The translations under genes and the position numbers were made by a program. A stretch of DNA of 64,000 nt, taken from assembly GCA_963777595.1 (NCBI GenBank), contig CAVZRE010000058.1, forward strand, positions 3,272 through 67,271. Direction: 5' to 3'. Below, piece after piece: positions 36,312-45,582 of the stretch. The notes under the pieces are model-generated. The model ran no database searches. It saw only the letters and a list, made by a program, of their open reading frames with translations, and was not told where the DNA came from. The DNA comes from CAVVFX01 sp963777595. GTDB taxonomy: Bacteria; Acidobacteriota; Terriglobia; Bryobacterales; Bryobacteraceae. The stretch's first letter is position 1, and each line of letters begins with the position of its first letter.

Positions 36312-39176
36312 ATGAGGACCACCTTCTTTATACTTCTTGCTTGTTTCCTGGCTTTTGCCGGCTGGCGAGGCGCACATCCCGTTGCCGCGCTGGCGGGTTC
36401 TTCTGCTGGATCTCTCGATGGGTTGCAGGCCATTACGTTGATTTTTGGTTCGAAAGACAGCCAACCGACGGTTTGGGACGGCAGCGCGTCGTTGAGCACG
36501 GGCGCCATCGAAAAGATTGAAGGCTACCATTTCACGCGGCAGGAGAAGGTCACGGGCAATGCGTGGGAGTGTGCGACCCATGCGTGGTCCTCTTTCGCCC
36601 ACGAAATGGATCCGGAAGAACGGCCGCAGCCTCGTGCGACCCCGCTCGAAGTGGTGGGCGTGACGCTCTACTATCGCGCTCCAGAGGATGCCCGATTGCG
36701 GGTCAAGTTCACACCGAGACTAACCGCAATGGGAAATACTCCGAACGAAGAATTTTCCGTGAGGCTTGGCGACGTTCCGCCGGATGGCAGCATTTATCCC
36801 TTTAGCGCACGTGTGGAAGTGCGGCGCAGCCCGATAGTGCAGTCGATCACGGAAGGCCGATATGAGGACGACTATCCGTCCATCGCGGTGGACGGAAATT
36901 CAGTTTGGGTGGCATGGCAGGCCTTTCAGAACAAAGCGGACCGGGTGTTTCTGCGCCGTTACCGGGATGGCAATTGGGATCAGCCGCTGACTGTGACCGA
37001 AAAACCCGGGGACCTCTTCATGACAGGACTCGCGGATTCCGGCGGTAAAGAGACCGTAGTCTGGTCGGAGCACGACGCGGGAAACGATACCTGGCATCTG
37101 AAGGCGCGCACGCTCGATGGCACGGATTTCGGTCCAGTCGAGAGCCTCACGAGCGGAGTTGGAAAGAGCCTGTTCCATCGCGTCGCGGCAGATCGCAGCG
37201 GCGGAGTTCACGTAGCTTACCAAAGCTGGCGAAGGGGGCGAAGCGACATCTATCTGCGTTCGAGGCTGGCGGGAAAATGGCTTCCCGAGATGCTGATCAG
37301 CGACGCCGGACGCGACACGCGCGCGAATGACTGGGATGCGGCCGTAGCCGCGGGGCGCGATGGATCAGTCTGGGTGGCCTGGGACGGCTATGCCACCGGC
37401 AATTATGAGGTATATCTGAGACACGTAACCGGTGGTCAGGCCGGACCAGTGATTCGGGTGACGAATTCTACGCGATTTCACGCGCATCCGAGCCTGGCAG
37501 TGGATGCCCAAAATCGATTATGGATTGCGTATGACGAGGCGCCTGAGAATTGGGGCAAAGACTCCGGATTCCTTTTCTCCGGCGGCACGGGGTTGTATGA
37601 GGCACGAACCGTGAAAGTCGCGGTCTACACGTCGTCCGGGCGCTTCTCGACTCCTCTGCGCCAACCCGACGATGTGACGCCGTACGCCTTCAAACGCTAC
37701 CTGCAGACGCCTCGCCTCGTGGCTGCATCGGATGGCCGCATGTGGCTCTTCATGCGTCCTCGGACCGAAGCGCGCTTTCCGACCTCACTTTGGGCCGCGG
37801 GCGGCAAGTGGGAAGTCTGCGCAACTTATTACAGCGGCGATCACTGGTCCGAGTTGAAGATGTTGCCGAACTCGGTGGGACGGAACGAAGGAGAACTGGC
37901 GGCTGCCGCGGATACAAGCGGGAACGCCTGGGTAGCGCTGAACAGCGATCAGAAGTTCTGGGGAGGGCCGGAATTTGGAGAAAAGCCGGAAAATAACGAC
38001 GTCATGGTGGCGCGGATGGCTGGAGGGGTGGCAGCCGCGCCGGAACTGGCAGCGCGTCCGCCGGAACCTCCGGCCGGCCTGGCCTCCGAGCCGGGAGAAA
38101 AAAGCCAGATCGCCGCGTTGCGAAGCTATACGGTACAGGCGGACGGCAAGGCTTACAAGATCTACCGGGGCGACCTGCACCGCCATACGGAGATTTCGCT
38201 CGATGGCGCAGGCGACGGCACCTTGTGGGATGCCTACCGCTACGCCATGGATGCCGCGGGTCTCGACTTCGTGGTGGTGACGGACCATCAGTCCGGCGAC
38301 CAGGAGTATCCGTGGTGGCGGATCCAGAAGTCAGCGGATATGTTCGATGTACCCGGCTTCTTCAGGGGCGTCTATGGCACTGAACGCAGCGTGAATTATC
38401 CCAACGGGCATCGCAATCTGCTCTTTACCAAACGGGGCGTGCCGATTCTGGATATCAGCCGGGAGGAGCAGCAGGGGAGATTGAACTCGGGGCCCATTCT
38501 CTATCCGTTTCTCAAGCAATACAACGGCATTTCAAGTCCTCACAGCCCGACTACGGGGATGGGAACAGACTGGCGAGACAATGATCCTACGGTCGATCCG
38601 ATCGTGGAATTGTGGGAAGGTTCGCGGACTTCGGCGGAGCATGAAGGCGCGCCGCTGGCTCCGACCGCCCAGAAGACGGAACTGTGGGCGGGGGGGTTCA
38701 AACCGCTCGGGTTCGTCTGGAACGCGTGGGCGAAGGGGTACAAACTGGGAGTGCAGGCGAGTTCCGACCATGTGTCGACACATCTCTCCTATACCAACGT
38801 GATTGCGGAGAATGGCAGCCGGGAGGCTCTGGTGGACGCCATGCGGAAGCGTCATACTTATGCCTCGACACGCAACATTCTGCTGGATTACCGGATGAGG
38901 GTAGAAGGAAAAACGTTCCTCCAGGGCGACGAACTCAGTTCGAAGGCGATGCCGGAGTTGCGCGCGCATATCGTGGGTGCGGGGCCTTTGAAGAATGTGG
39001 TGGTGGTGCGAGACAACCAATATATTTATTCAACCGAGCCACACGGGGACACCTTCGATTTGACTTTTACGGAGCGGTCGCTCACGCCGGGGGCGCATTA
39101 CTACTATGTCCGGGTTGAGCAAAAGGATCGTAATATGGCCTGGTCGTCGCCCATCTGGATTACTTACTTGCAATGA
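36312..39176 (+). CDS. DUF3604 (PHP-like) protein with N-terminal beta-propeller
   Basis: ATG at 36312 gives a signal peptide (MRTTFFILLACFLAFAGWRG) and about 954 residues. The middle has propeller-like repeats (YPSIAVDGNSVWVAWQAF, HPSLAVDAQNRLWIAYDEAP). The C-terminal half is a DUF3604 domain starting YRGDLHRHTEISLDGAGDGTL, a PHP-type metal site, with VVVTDHQSGDQEYPWWR, VELWEGSRTSAEHEG and VQASSDHVSTHLSYTN. It is probably a secreted metal-dependent hydrolase; no substrate is established. The longer frame from 36075 overlaps marR and is not needed. Confidence 0.87.
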   Translation: MRTTFFILLACFLAFAGWRGAHPVAALAGSSAGSLDGLQAITLIFGSKDSQPTVWDGSASLSTGAIEKIEGYHFTRQEKVTGNAWECATHAWSSFAHEMDPEERPQPRATPLEVVGVTLYYRAPEDARLRVKFTPRLTAMGNTPNEEFSVRLGDVPPDGSIYPFSARVEVRRSPIVQSITEGRYEDDYPSIAVDGNSVWVAWQAFQNKADRVFLRRYRDGNWDQPLTVTEKPGDLFMTGLADSGGKETVVWSEHDAGNDTWHLKARTLDGTDFGPVESLTSGVGKSLFHRVAADRSGGVHVAYQSWRRGRSDIYLRSRLAGKWLPEMLISDAGRDTRANDWDAAVAAGRDGSVWVAWDGYATGNYEVYLRHVTGGQAGPVIRVTNSTRFHAHPSLAVDAQNRLWIAYDEAPENWGKDSGFLFSGGTGLYEARTVKVAVYTSSGRFSTPLRQPDDVTPYAFKRYLQTPRLVAASDGRMWLFMRPRTEARFPTSLWAAGGKWEVCATYYSGDHWSELKMLPNSVGRNEGELAAAADTSGNAWVALNSDQKFWGGPEFGEKPENNDVMVARMAGGVAAAPELAARPPEPPAGLASEPGEKSQIAALRSYTVQADGKAYKIYRGDLHRHTEISLDGAGDGTLWDAYRYAMDAAGLDFVVVTDHQSGDQEYPWWRIQKSADMFDVPGFFRGVYGTERSVNYPNGHRNLLFTKRGVPILDISREEQQGRLNSGPILYPFLKQYNGISSPHSPTTGMGTDWRDNDPTVDPIVELWEGSRTSAEHEGAPLAPTAQKTELWAGGFKPLGFVWNAWAKGYKLGVQASSDHVSTHLSYTNVIAENGSREALVDAMRKRHTYASTRNILLDYRMRVEGKTFLQGDELSSKAMPELRAHIVGAGPLKNVVVVRDNQYIYSTEPHGDTFDLTFTERSLTPGAHYYYVRVEQKDRNMAWSSPIWITYLQ

Positions 39177-39219
39177 ACCTCTCAACTGCACGGCAAGAAA
39201 GTTATACAATTCGTGGTGG

Positions 39220-40074
39220 ATGAAACTCTCAAGACGTGACCTGATTCGAGGCGCCGCGGCCACCCTGCCGCTGCGATCTGCCTTTGCGACCTCGCTGACC
39301 GCTATCGGCGTCCAGCTCTATACGGTACGCAGTATTGTCGAGAAGGATCCGGAGGCTACTTTGAAGGCCCTCGATGAGATCGGCTACCGGGAAGCCGAGG
39401 CCACCTCGGGTAATCTCGACAAGATCTGGGCAGCGCTCAAAATGACGCGACTGCGTCCGGTGAGCGTGCATATCGATAATGCGCTGTTCAAGCCGGAGAA
39501 TCATGAAAAGTTCAGCTCGACCGTCGCCGACATGAAGACGAGAGGCTTCAGTTACGCGGTGTATCCATATGTGCCGCCGGCTCTACGCCATGGCGTGGAC
39601 ACTTTTAAGGAACTCGCCGACACATTGAATCGGGCGGGGGCGGAGTGCAAGAAGGCTGGACTGAAGTTGTGTTACCACAATCATGCCTTCGAGTATCAGG
39701 AATTCGGATCTCAGTTTGGCCTTGAAATCATGATGGCGGCGTTAGACAAGAGCCTGGTGGGATTGGAACTGGACGCGTTTTGGGCCAGTGTGGGCGGCCA
39801 CGATCCGGTCGAACTACTCAAGAAGTACTCGGGTCGAGTGGACTTGCTGCATATCAAGGACAAGGCCGAGGGAACGCCGGTGCAATACAACGAGAGCGTG
39901 CCGAAGACCGCCTTTAAAGAGGCAGGCAAAGGCGTCATCGAGTGGCCCAAGGTTCTGAGGGCGGCGCATGCGGCCGGCGTCAAACACTATTTTGTAGAGC
40001 AGGACCAGACGCCGGGCAATCCGATTGACAGTCTGCGGACGAGTTTTGAGTATTTGCACGGGCTTAAGTTCTAA
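39220..40074 (+). CDS. Sugar phosphate isomerase/epimerase (xylose isomerase-like TIM barrel), TAT-exported
   Basis: ATG at 39220 gives MKLSRRDLIRGAAATLPL, a twin-arginine signal, then an AP-endonuclease-2 TIM barrel (IGVQLYTVRSIVEKDPEATLKALDEIGYREAEA). Metal-site blocks include LKLCYHNHAFEYQEF, GLELDAFWASVGGHDP, VDLLHIKDK and YFVEQDQTPGNP. About 284 residues. Exported members are abundant in Solibacter and Planctomycetes and act on sugars such as 3-keto-glycosides. It lies 43 bp behind the DUF3604 gene. Confidence 0.88.
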   Translation: MKLSRRDLIRGAAATLPLRSAFATSLTAIGVQLYTVRSIVEKDPEATLKALDEIGYREAEATSGNLDKIWAALKMTRLRPVSVHIDNALFKPENHEKFSSTVADMKTRGFSYAVYPYVPPALRHGVDTFKELADTLNRAGAECKKAGLKLCYHNHAFEYQEFGSQFGLEIMMAALDKSLVGLELDAFWASVGGHDPVELLKKYSGRVDLLHIKDKAEGTPVQYNESVPKTAFKEAGKGVIEWPKVLRAAHAAGVKHYFVEQDQTPGNPIDSLRTSFEYLHGLKF

Positions 40075-40184
40075 AGTCGTCACTGCCGGGTTTAGATGGA
40101 GCACACTGGCACGCGGTTCCGAAATCAAAAAGGTATTGGATTAATCCCGCGGATGGCCTTACGGTTGATGTAGAAAGGTAACCT

Positions 40185-40610
40185 GTGCTTCTCCAGCGGT
40201 TTGTGTTTTCCACGCTCGTACTCATCCCTGGCGTCCTTTTGGCTGCGGACTCGGTTGTGATCAGGGGGACACCGGCGGTCTTCACGCCGGCCACTTCCGG
40301 ATCGGAAATGTTTCGGGCATATTGCGCTTCCTGCCATGGAACCGATGCCAAGGGACTCGGCCCCGCCGCCCCTGCGCTCAAGGCGCCGCCGAGCGACCTT
40401 ACCCAGCTCAGCAAACGGAACGGAGGGAAATTCCCGGCCATCCGAGTCATCCGCGCCATCCACGGTGACGTAAACGTGACGTCCCACGGATCGAATGACA
40501 TGCCGGTTTGGGGAGTCATTCTCGCCTCGGTAGGTCCAACTAAGGACCGCGAGACAGAACTCCGGATCAGTAATCTCACCAGGTACATCGAATCGTTACA
40601 GCAGAAATAA
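40185..40610 (+). CDS. Secreted monohaem cytochrome c
   Basis: GTG at 40185 begins a signal peptide (LLQRFVFSTLVLIPGVLLAADS). The haem site CASCH lies in FRAYCASCHGTDAKGLGPAAPALK, and the distal ligand is probably the Met of GSNDMPVWG. 141 residues. In Acidobacteriota such class I cytochromes pass electrons in the periplasm. No oxidase gene is adjacent. Confidence 0.88.
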   Translation: MLLQRFVFSTLVLIPGVLLAADSVVIRGTPAVFTPATSGSEMFRAYCASCHGTDAKGLGPAAPALKAPPSDLTQLSKRNGGKFPAIRVIRAIHGDVNVTSHGSNDMPVWGVILASVGPTKDRETELRISNLTRYIESLQQK

Positions 40611-40834
40611 CGGTCGGGAACACCGCCGGTCCGTCTTGCCATTAGTCTGTAGCGGTTCGCCGGTGGTGACGAAGTTGGGTGTGAAGTTCTGCAGGTCGAA
40701 GACGGCGGGCGGGCGGATCACAGAAATGATCATCGGTTGTGCCAGTACGGACGGTACTTCGGAGGCGATTTTTCCCGATTTTGCCAGGCATTGCAAGGGG
40801 AGTTCATTGGAATTACTGGTAGAATGTTTATTCC

Positions 40835-41476
40835 ATGGATATCTCGGCTGATGCGGATCTGCTCCGCCGCGCACAGGCCGGTGACAACGAAGCGAGCGAT
40901 AATCTCTATCGTGAGTTCTTCGACGAGAATCGGCAGATCCACAACCTCTTGTTGCGCGAGGTCGCGGCCCCCGAGGATCGCGAGGATATCCTGCATGACG
41001 CTTTCCTGTCACTCCTCCGCTCTAAGTCGGAATTTCGGGGTGACGCAAAACTTCAGACTTTCGTTTACCGGGTAGTGCAGGTCGCCATCCTGCAGAAAAT
41101 TCGCTCGGATAAGGCACGGCGGCGCAATAAGATGGTACGCCTGTTCGTGGATCTGTCGGGCGAATCGATCGAGCGGGAACTGGCGGTGACCGACTACGGT
41201 TTTGAAAAAGTGGAGTCCGAACAGATGGCGGACCGGATGTACGCGTTACTGCCGGAACCGCTGCGTACGGCGCTTCGTCTCCGGGTGACCGACGATCTCA
41301 GTTATTCGGAGATCGCGAGGCGTATGGATTCTCCTTTGAATACGGCAGCAACCCGGATTTTCAAAGCGCGGGCGATTCTTTACAAACTGTTTGGCGGCAG
41401 CCACGGTGACGACGAACCCCGCGATGAAGAAAATCTGCTCAAAGCCGCAAAGAAAACCGGGGAATCAGGTAACTAA
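40835..41476 (+). CDS. ECF-type RNA polymerase sigma factor
   Basis: 213 residues. Region 2 (ADLLRRAQAGDNEASDNLYREFFDEN, AAPEDREDILHDAFLSLL) and region 4 (LLPEPLRTALRLRVTDDLSYSEIARRMDSPLNTAATRIFKARAIL) are complete. The next gene starts at the very next base (TAA ATG) and encodes a zinc anti-sigma factor, so the pair is a transmembrane stress-signalling unit. Confidence 0.92.
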   Translation: MDISADADLLRRAQAGDNEASDNLYREFFDENRQIHNLLLREVAAPEDREDILHDAFLSLLRSKSEFRGDAKLQTFVYRVVQVAILQKIRSDKARRRNKMVRLFVDLSGESIERELAVTDYGFEKVESEQMADRMYALLPEPLRTALRLRVTDDLSYSEIARRMDSPLNTAATRIFKARAILYKLFGGSHGDDEPRDEENLLKAAKKTGESGN

Positions 41477-42424
41477 ATGAGAGTGGTGAACTGCTCCGAA
41501 CCTGACCGATTTCAGCCCGCCGGCTATTGGGCTTCTCAGGGGCTGGAGACCGAAGAACAAGTACGCTGGGAAATGCTTTGGCAAGCCGCCACGTCCGAAA
41601 CAGACGTTGCCAAGCAGGTGCTGGAACACGCGGAAGGCTGCGACTACTGCGGAGACGTGGTGGATCGTTTCCGGCGGGTAGCATACGCGATGAACCCCGG
41701 CCATCCCGTCGAACTCGCGATCTGCCCGGACGCAGGGGAGTTGTTCGATTTTCTACATCACAGTCTTTCCGCCGAGGTTGCCGAAAAAGTAGCCGCTCAC
41801 GTAAAAAAGTGCACGATCTGTTCCGGGGAGTTGCGATGGCTCGCAAAATCCGAGAAGCAATCGATGCGTCCGGTGGTGCTTACGCCGCGCGCTCGAATGA
41901 TAACGATGATCGCTCTTGCGGCGGCGGTAGTGATCGGCGCAGTGCTTTTCGCGACAGTGAAGAGCCGGACGTCGTATGTCCCGATCCAGGATAAGGTGTT
42001 CAGCACGAGATACCGCGATTTGGGCCGACTGCCGCTGCTCGATCGCGCGGATTTAATGAGCGTAGCTCCTCCCAGTCACTGGGCGGGACTAGATAAAGCC
42101 ATGTCGGCACTCGAGCTGGGGGATTCCCGGAGAGCCGTGGGACTTGCGGCGCGCCTGATCAACAACAGGGACGAACCCGCTGCGGAATACGTGCTGGGCC
42201 GTGCGTTGTATCGGGAGAAAATGATTTCCGTGGCGAACGACGCGCTGCTGAAGTCCGAGCAGATGACGCCTCAGTCCGCTTACCGGTGCTGGTCGGCTTT
42301 GCAAATGGGATTGATACTGGGGGATAAGCAAACGGTGCTGCGAGAGTGCAAACACCTGGAGAACGACCCCCAATACGCAGAATCGGTGAAGAAGATCCTC
42401 GAAGAGGTTCGCCGGCGGGGATGA
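41477..42424 (+). CDS. Transmembrane anti-sigma factor with two HxxxCxxC zinc motifs
   Basis: 315 residues. The cytoplasmic part has two HxxxCxxC motifs: H51-x3-C55-x2-C58 and H108-x3-C112-x2-C115. Typical ZAS anti-sigma factors have one. Residues about 141-160 form a membrane helix (MITMIALAAAVVIGAVLFAT). The extracytoplasmic tail has TPR-like helical repeats (AMSALELGDSRRAVGLAARLI, EYVLGRALYREKMISVANDALL). It should hold the upstream sigma factor inactive until an envelope signal arrives. The stop overlaps the amidohydrolase start (ATGA). Confidence 0.85.
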   Translation: MRVVNCSEPDRFQPAGYWASQGLETEEQVRWEMLWQAATSETDVAKQVLEHAEGCDYCGDVVDRFRRVAYAMNPGHPVELAICPDAGELFDFLHHSLSAEVAEKVAAHVKKCTICSGELRWLAKSEKQSMRPVVLTPRARMITMIALAAAVVIGAVLFATVKSRTSYVPIQDKVFSTRYRDLGRLPLLDRADLMSVAPPSHWAGLDKAMSALELGDSRRAVGLAARLINNRDEPAAEYVLGRALYREKMISVANDALLKSEQMTPQSAYRCWSALQMGLILGDKQTVLRECKHLENDPQYAESVKKILEEVRRRG

Positions 42425-43324
42425 GCCAGCGGCTCACACGCCGGAAAATCCTGGCCGGTGCGGCCGCCGCTTGCCCGCTTACTCTGCGATCGGCCAGTCG
42501 GTTGAACGAGCCTATCATCGATTCGCACGTACATCTTTTTCTTCCCGAATTTGCCTATCACCCGAAGGCTTCCTATCGTCCTCCGGCCCATCCGCTAAGC
42601 GAGTACCTGGCTTTTCTCGAGACCGAGCCGATCGAGCATGTGTTGGTGGTGCATCCCGAGCCCTATCAAGACGACCACCGGATTCTCGAGTTGATCTTCC
42701 GGCGGGAACCATCGCCGCTGTTTTTCAAGGCGACGTGCCTGTTTGATCCTATCGATCCAGCGACGCCGCAACGTATTGCTGCATTGAGCCGGCAGCATCC
42801 CGGCCGCATAGCGGGAATTCGGATTCACGAGGTCCACAAGCCTGGAACGCCGCCGTCGACTGGCGGCCCGATAAAGGATCGCGATCTGCGGAATCCGGGT
42901 ATAAACAATGTGTTCCGGCAAGCGCAACTATTGAAGATGGTGGTCCAGTTTCATTTCATTCCGCACTACGCGCCGGAAATTTCGGAGCTGGCGCGCGAGT
43001 TTCCGAGTGTGCCCGTGGTGCTCGATCATCTGGCCCGCGCAAAGGTAGGGTTCAGCCGCAGAAGTGGATCAGGTCATGCGACTTGGGAAACTGCCGAATA
43101 TTTATATGAAATATTCAGGTCCGTATGCCAATGATGCGGACCTGGCGCGCAGAGCTTGGGACGCATTTGGCCCGGACCACATGATCTGCGGGTACATCGG
43201 GATGAATGCGGGAGAATACGCGAAATGGAGCGCCGATTTCGAGCGCGCGTTCGGATCGCTGAGCGGACCGGACCGGGAGAAACTTCGCGTCAAGACGGCC
43301 AAGGGGCTATTTAGGTTCAGTTGA
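42421..43324 (+). CDS. TAT-exported amidohydrolase (frameshift near 43055)
   Basis: ATG at 42421 overlaps the anti-sigma stop by 4 bp. MSQRLTRRKILAGAAAAC is a twin-arginine signal. The amidohydrolase_2 barrel begins EPIIDSHVHLFLPEF (metal HxH), and further blocks are GRIAGIRIHEVHKPG, VVQFHFIPHYAPE and PVVLDHLARAK. After that the frame slips, and the final third (LPNIYMKYSGPYANDADLARRAWDAFGPDHMICG) is in the frame that ends at 43324. About 300 residues joined. A lactone or sugar-acid hydrolase is likely from the family. Translational coupling to the sigma/anti-sigma pair is unusual. Confidence 0.85.
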
Positions 43325-43399
43325 GAGTTTGTCAGTCAGGAACGGCATCCTCACCGGTGACTGAAAACTGAAAACTGACTGGCAGCGGATGACTGAAGA

Positions 43400-43813
43400 C
43401 TATTTCCTAAGCGTCTTCAGATAGGCAAGAACCGCCTCGGCATCCTGTTTGGTCATGCGGAAACTGGGCATCGGCTGACGAAGGGGAGCTCCGGTTTTCC
43501 AGATGCCGGTCGTCCACAGGCGGATCAGCTCATCATCGGTGCCTGGAGGGGTGCCGGCGAGACGGGGCGCATAGATCGCCCAGCCGGGGACGGACTGCAG
43601 TAGTGGGGCGCCTGCCAGCCGTTTACTATAGTCAGTCAGGCCGGCTTCGTTGCGAGGCGTATGGCAGCGTCCACACATCGCGACCGACTCCACGATGTAT
43701 TTGCCGCGCTCGGCGTCTCCTGAGAGCTTCGTGTCCTGTGCGTTTGAGAGTTGGACCCGATCCGCCGCGAACAATAGGAGAGCGGCCAGGGAATAGCGGG
43801 CAAATTGGTTCAT
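43400..43813 (-). CDS. Secreted monohaem cytochrome c
   Basis: 137 residues with a signal peptide (MNQFARYSLAALLLFAADRVQLSNAQ). Haem-binding CGRCH lies in VAMCGRCHTPRNEAGLTD, and a distal Met in QPMPSFRMTKQDAEAVLAYLK. It resembles the small cytochrome subunits that serve alcohol or aldehyde dehydrogenases. No dehydrogenase is adjacent. The 75-bp spacer to the amidohydrolase is a low-complexity run of GACTGA-like units. Confidence 0.88.
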   Translation of the reverse strand: MNQFARYSLAALLLFAADRVQLSNAQDTKLSGDAERGKYIVESVAMCGRCHTPRNEAGLTDYSKRLAGAPLLQSVPGWAIYAPRLAGTPPGTDDELIRLWTTGIWKTGAPLRQPMPSFRMTKQDAEAVLAYLKTLRK

Positions 43814-43960
43814 GCGTTGATCCTCTTTGATATGTTCAGTCCTCTAGAGTAGCGCAAAAGGCACACTGACTAAAAGCCCGCAGCGCGTCATCCGAATTAG
43901 CAAGGAGCTTCGTCGAAGCGAGAGCCGGTCAAGTTCGCTTTGCCCCGAAGGTACCTGAGG

Positions 43961-45476
43961 CTACTGCTCGAAGACGAAGTGGATGGTGCGGGTGCTGGAT
44001 ATGGTTTTCCCATCTCGCCTGGCCGGCTTGAAAGTCCACTGCCTGGCCGCAATCACGGCTCGTTCCGCCAGGTAATTGATTAACCCTTCGCCATGCTGGA
44101 GCGGGGAGGCGCTGGTTACTCTTCCCTGCCGGTCGATGGACACACGGACGTCAATCGGCTGAGGCGCTGTAATGCGCGGCCGAATCCCTTCAGGAACTTC
44201 GGGGGTAACGCGGCTGACGACTTCCGGTTCCACATAGCCCGGTTCGGAGGGCTCTTCGGTCTTTGGCGCCGGAACGGCGGGCGAAGGAGTTGCGGGCGGG
44301 GGCATGGCGGACTTCTTGGGCGCCGCGCGCGGAGCGGCAGGCTATCTCGGCCCGTTTCAAGAGCACACGATAGGTCTCACTCGATAGAGAGTTATCCGGC
44401 AGCAGGAGTTCGAGACGGAAGGCAATGTCGTCTCCAATCGGGCGGTAAGTGGCCACACCGGCGCGAATTTGTGCGGTGTCGAGCGGAATGCGTTCGTGAG
44501 AATCAGTCTCCGCGACGTTCAGAACGCCGCGTAGTGCGTTGCGTGCGGCTGGCGAGTTAGGATCCCACGTGATTCTCCAGCCGCCTTCGCCGGGTTGGAC
44601 CGCGAGTCCGAGCGAAGCGATGCGAGTTGCAGCCGGGTGCGAGGACGGGGCTTCCGCGTCGTTGCTATCGCCGCGATACTGCCACCAGAGCAACCCCAGG
44701 GCAGCTAGGATCATGAGGCCCGCGGCTACAATTTCCCATTGCAGACTCTTGCGGCGCGGACCCGCTTCTGGGACGCTTTCCGGATTCGGCTCTTGCACTT
44801 CCCGCCTATGCAGGGCCGTTGCGGGCGCTCCAGCGACTTCGGGCAACTCCTGAACGTGTCTCGAAGAGTCCGGTGTAAGGGCAGCTTGAACGTCGGGCTC
44901 CGGTTCGAGGGCGCCGGGCGGGAGAATACCACCAGGCACGGTGCCTACGAACGGAAACTCGCGTCCGACAGGACGCATCTCCACAGCACCGCGTTGGAAG
45001 AAATAATAGCTGCCGGTGAGCCTTCCGAGCGAGGATGGTTTGATCAGCAGGATGAGGCCGGATAGTCCGGGAAACATGCGAGTGGCGAGTTCCCGGTCGG
45101 AGGACTCGAGGCCAAACCCGGCCCGCGTGTGACTGCGGTAATATCCGAGGATTTCAGCAGCGGGATGTCGGGCAAGAGCGGCTCGGAACTCAGCTAACCC
45201 CGCGTCAGACAGGATAAACGAGGGGCCATATAGATGATCGCAGGGAACGGGTTCGAAGCTGGTGATAAAAATCTCAGTGACCTGGCCGATGCGAACGCTA
45301 CCAAACAAAGCTCCGCCCGCCTCTGCGCCTCGGCGAGGTATGGATTTATACGCCTGAGAGACATAACCGGCGATCTGGTCGACTAGTTCGTTCGGAATGG
45401 AGACGCGGGTAGAACCATCATCGGAATGCCACTCGATATTTGCTGGAGAATCGGCCACTGGTTGGCGCAGGCTCAC
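43961..45476 (-). CDS. JAB/MPN-like domain, transmembrane, TonB C-terminal fusion protein (frameshift near 44340)
   Basis: The frame can begin at GTG 45476; no ATG is available. The N-terminal part has JAB/Mov34-like sequence (GAEAGGALFGSVRIGQ, then EILGYYRSHTRAGFGLESSDREL). The usual H-S-H of the JAMM metal site reads R-S-H here, so the site is probably impaired. A membrane helix follows (IVAAGLMILAALGLLWWQY), then a beta domain, then a break near 44340. The next frame gives a proline-rich linker and a TonB_C domain (DVRVSIDRQGRVTSAS, AARQWTFKPARRDGK). Joined it is about 505 codons. The order cytoplasm-membrane-periplasm agrees with a TonB-like protein carrying a cytoplasmic MPN domain. Confidence 0.72.
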
Positions 45477-45582
45477 ATCCCATGGTAACGAGCGGGAAGC
45501 CGGCCGGGTGACAGGGAACCAAAAAAGAGTGTAGGATTTTTCACTGTGGTTTACGGAAAGTTCACGCTCATGTCGAGGTTGG

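Noticed and set aside
43325..43399. GACTGA/ACTGAAA-like microrepeat as a CRISPR or mobile repeat
   Set aside because: Only about 75 bp of degenerate low-complexity spacer, with no regular repeat-spacer pattern.
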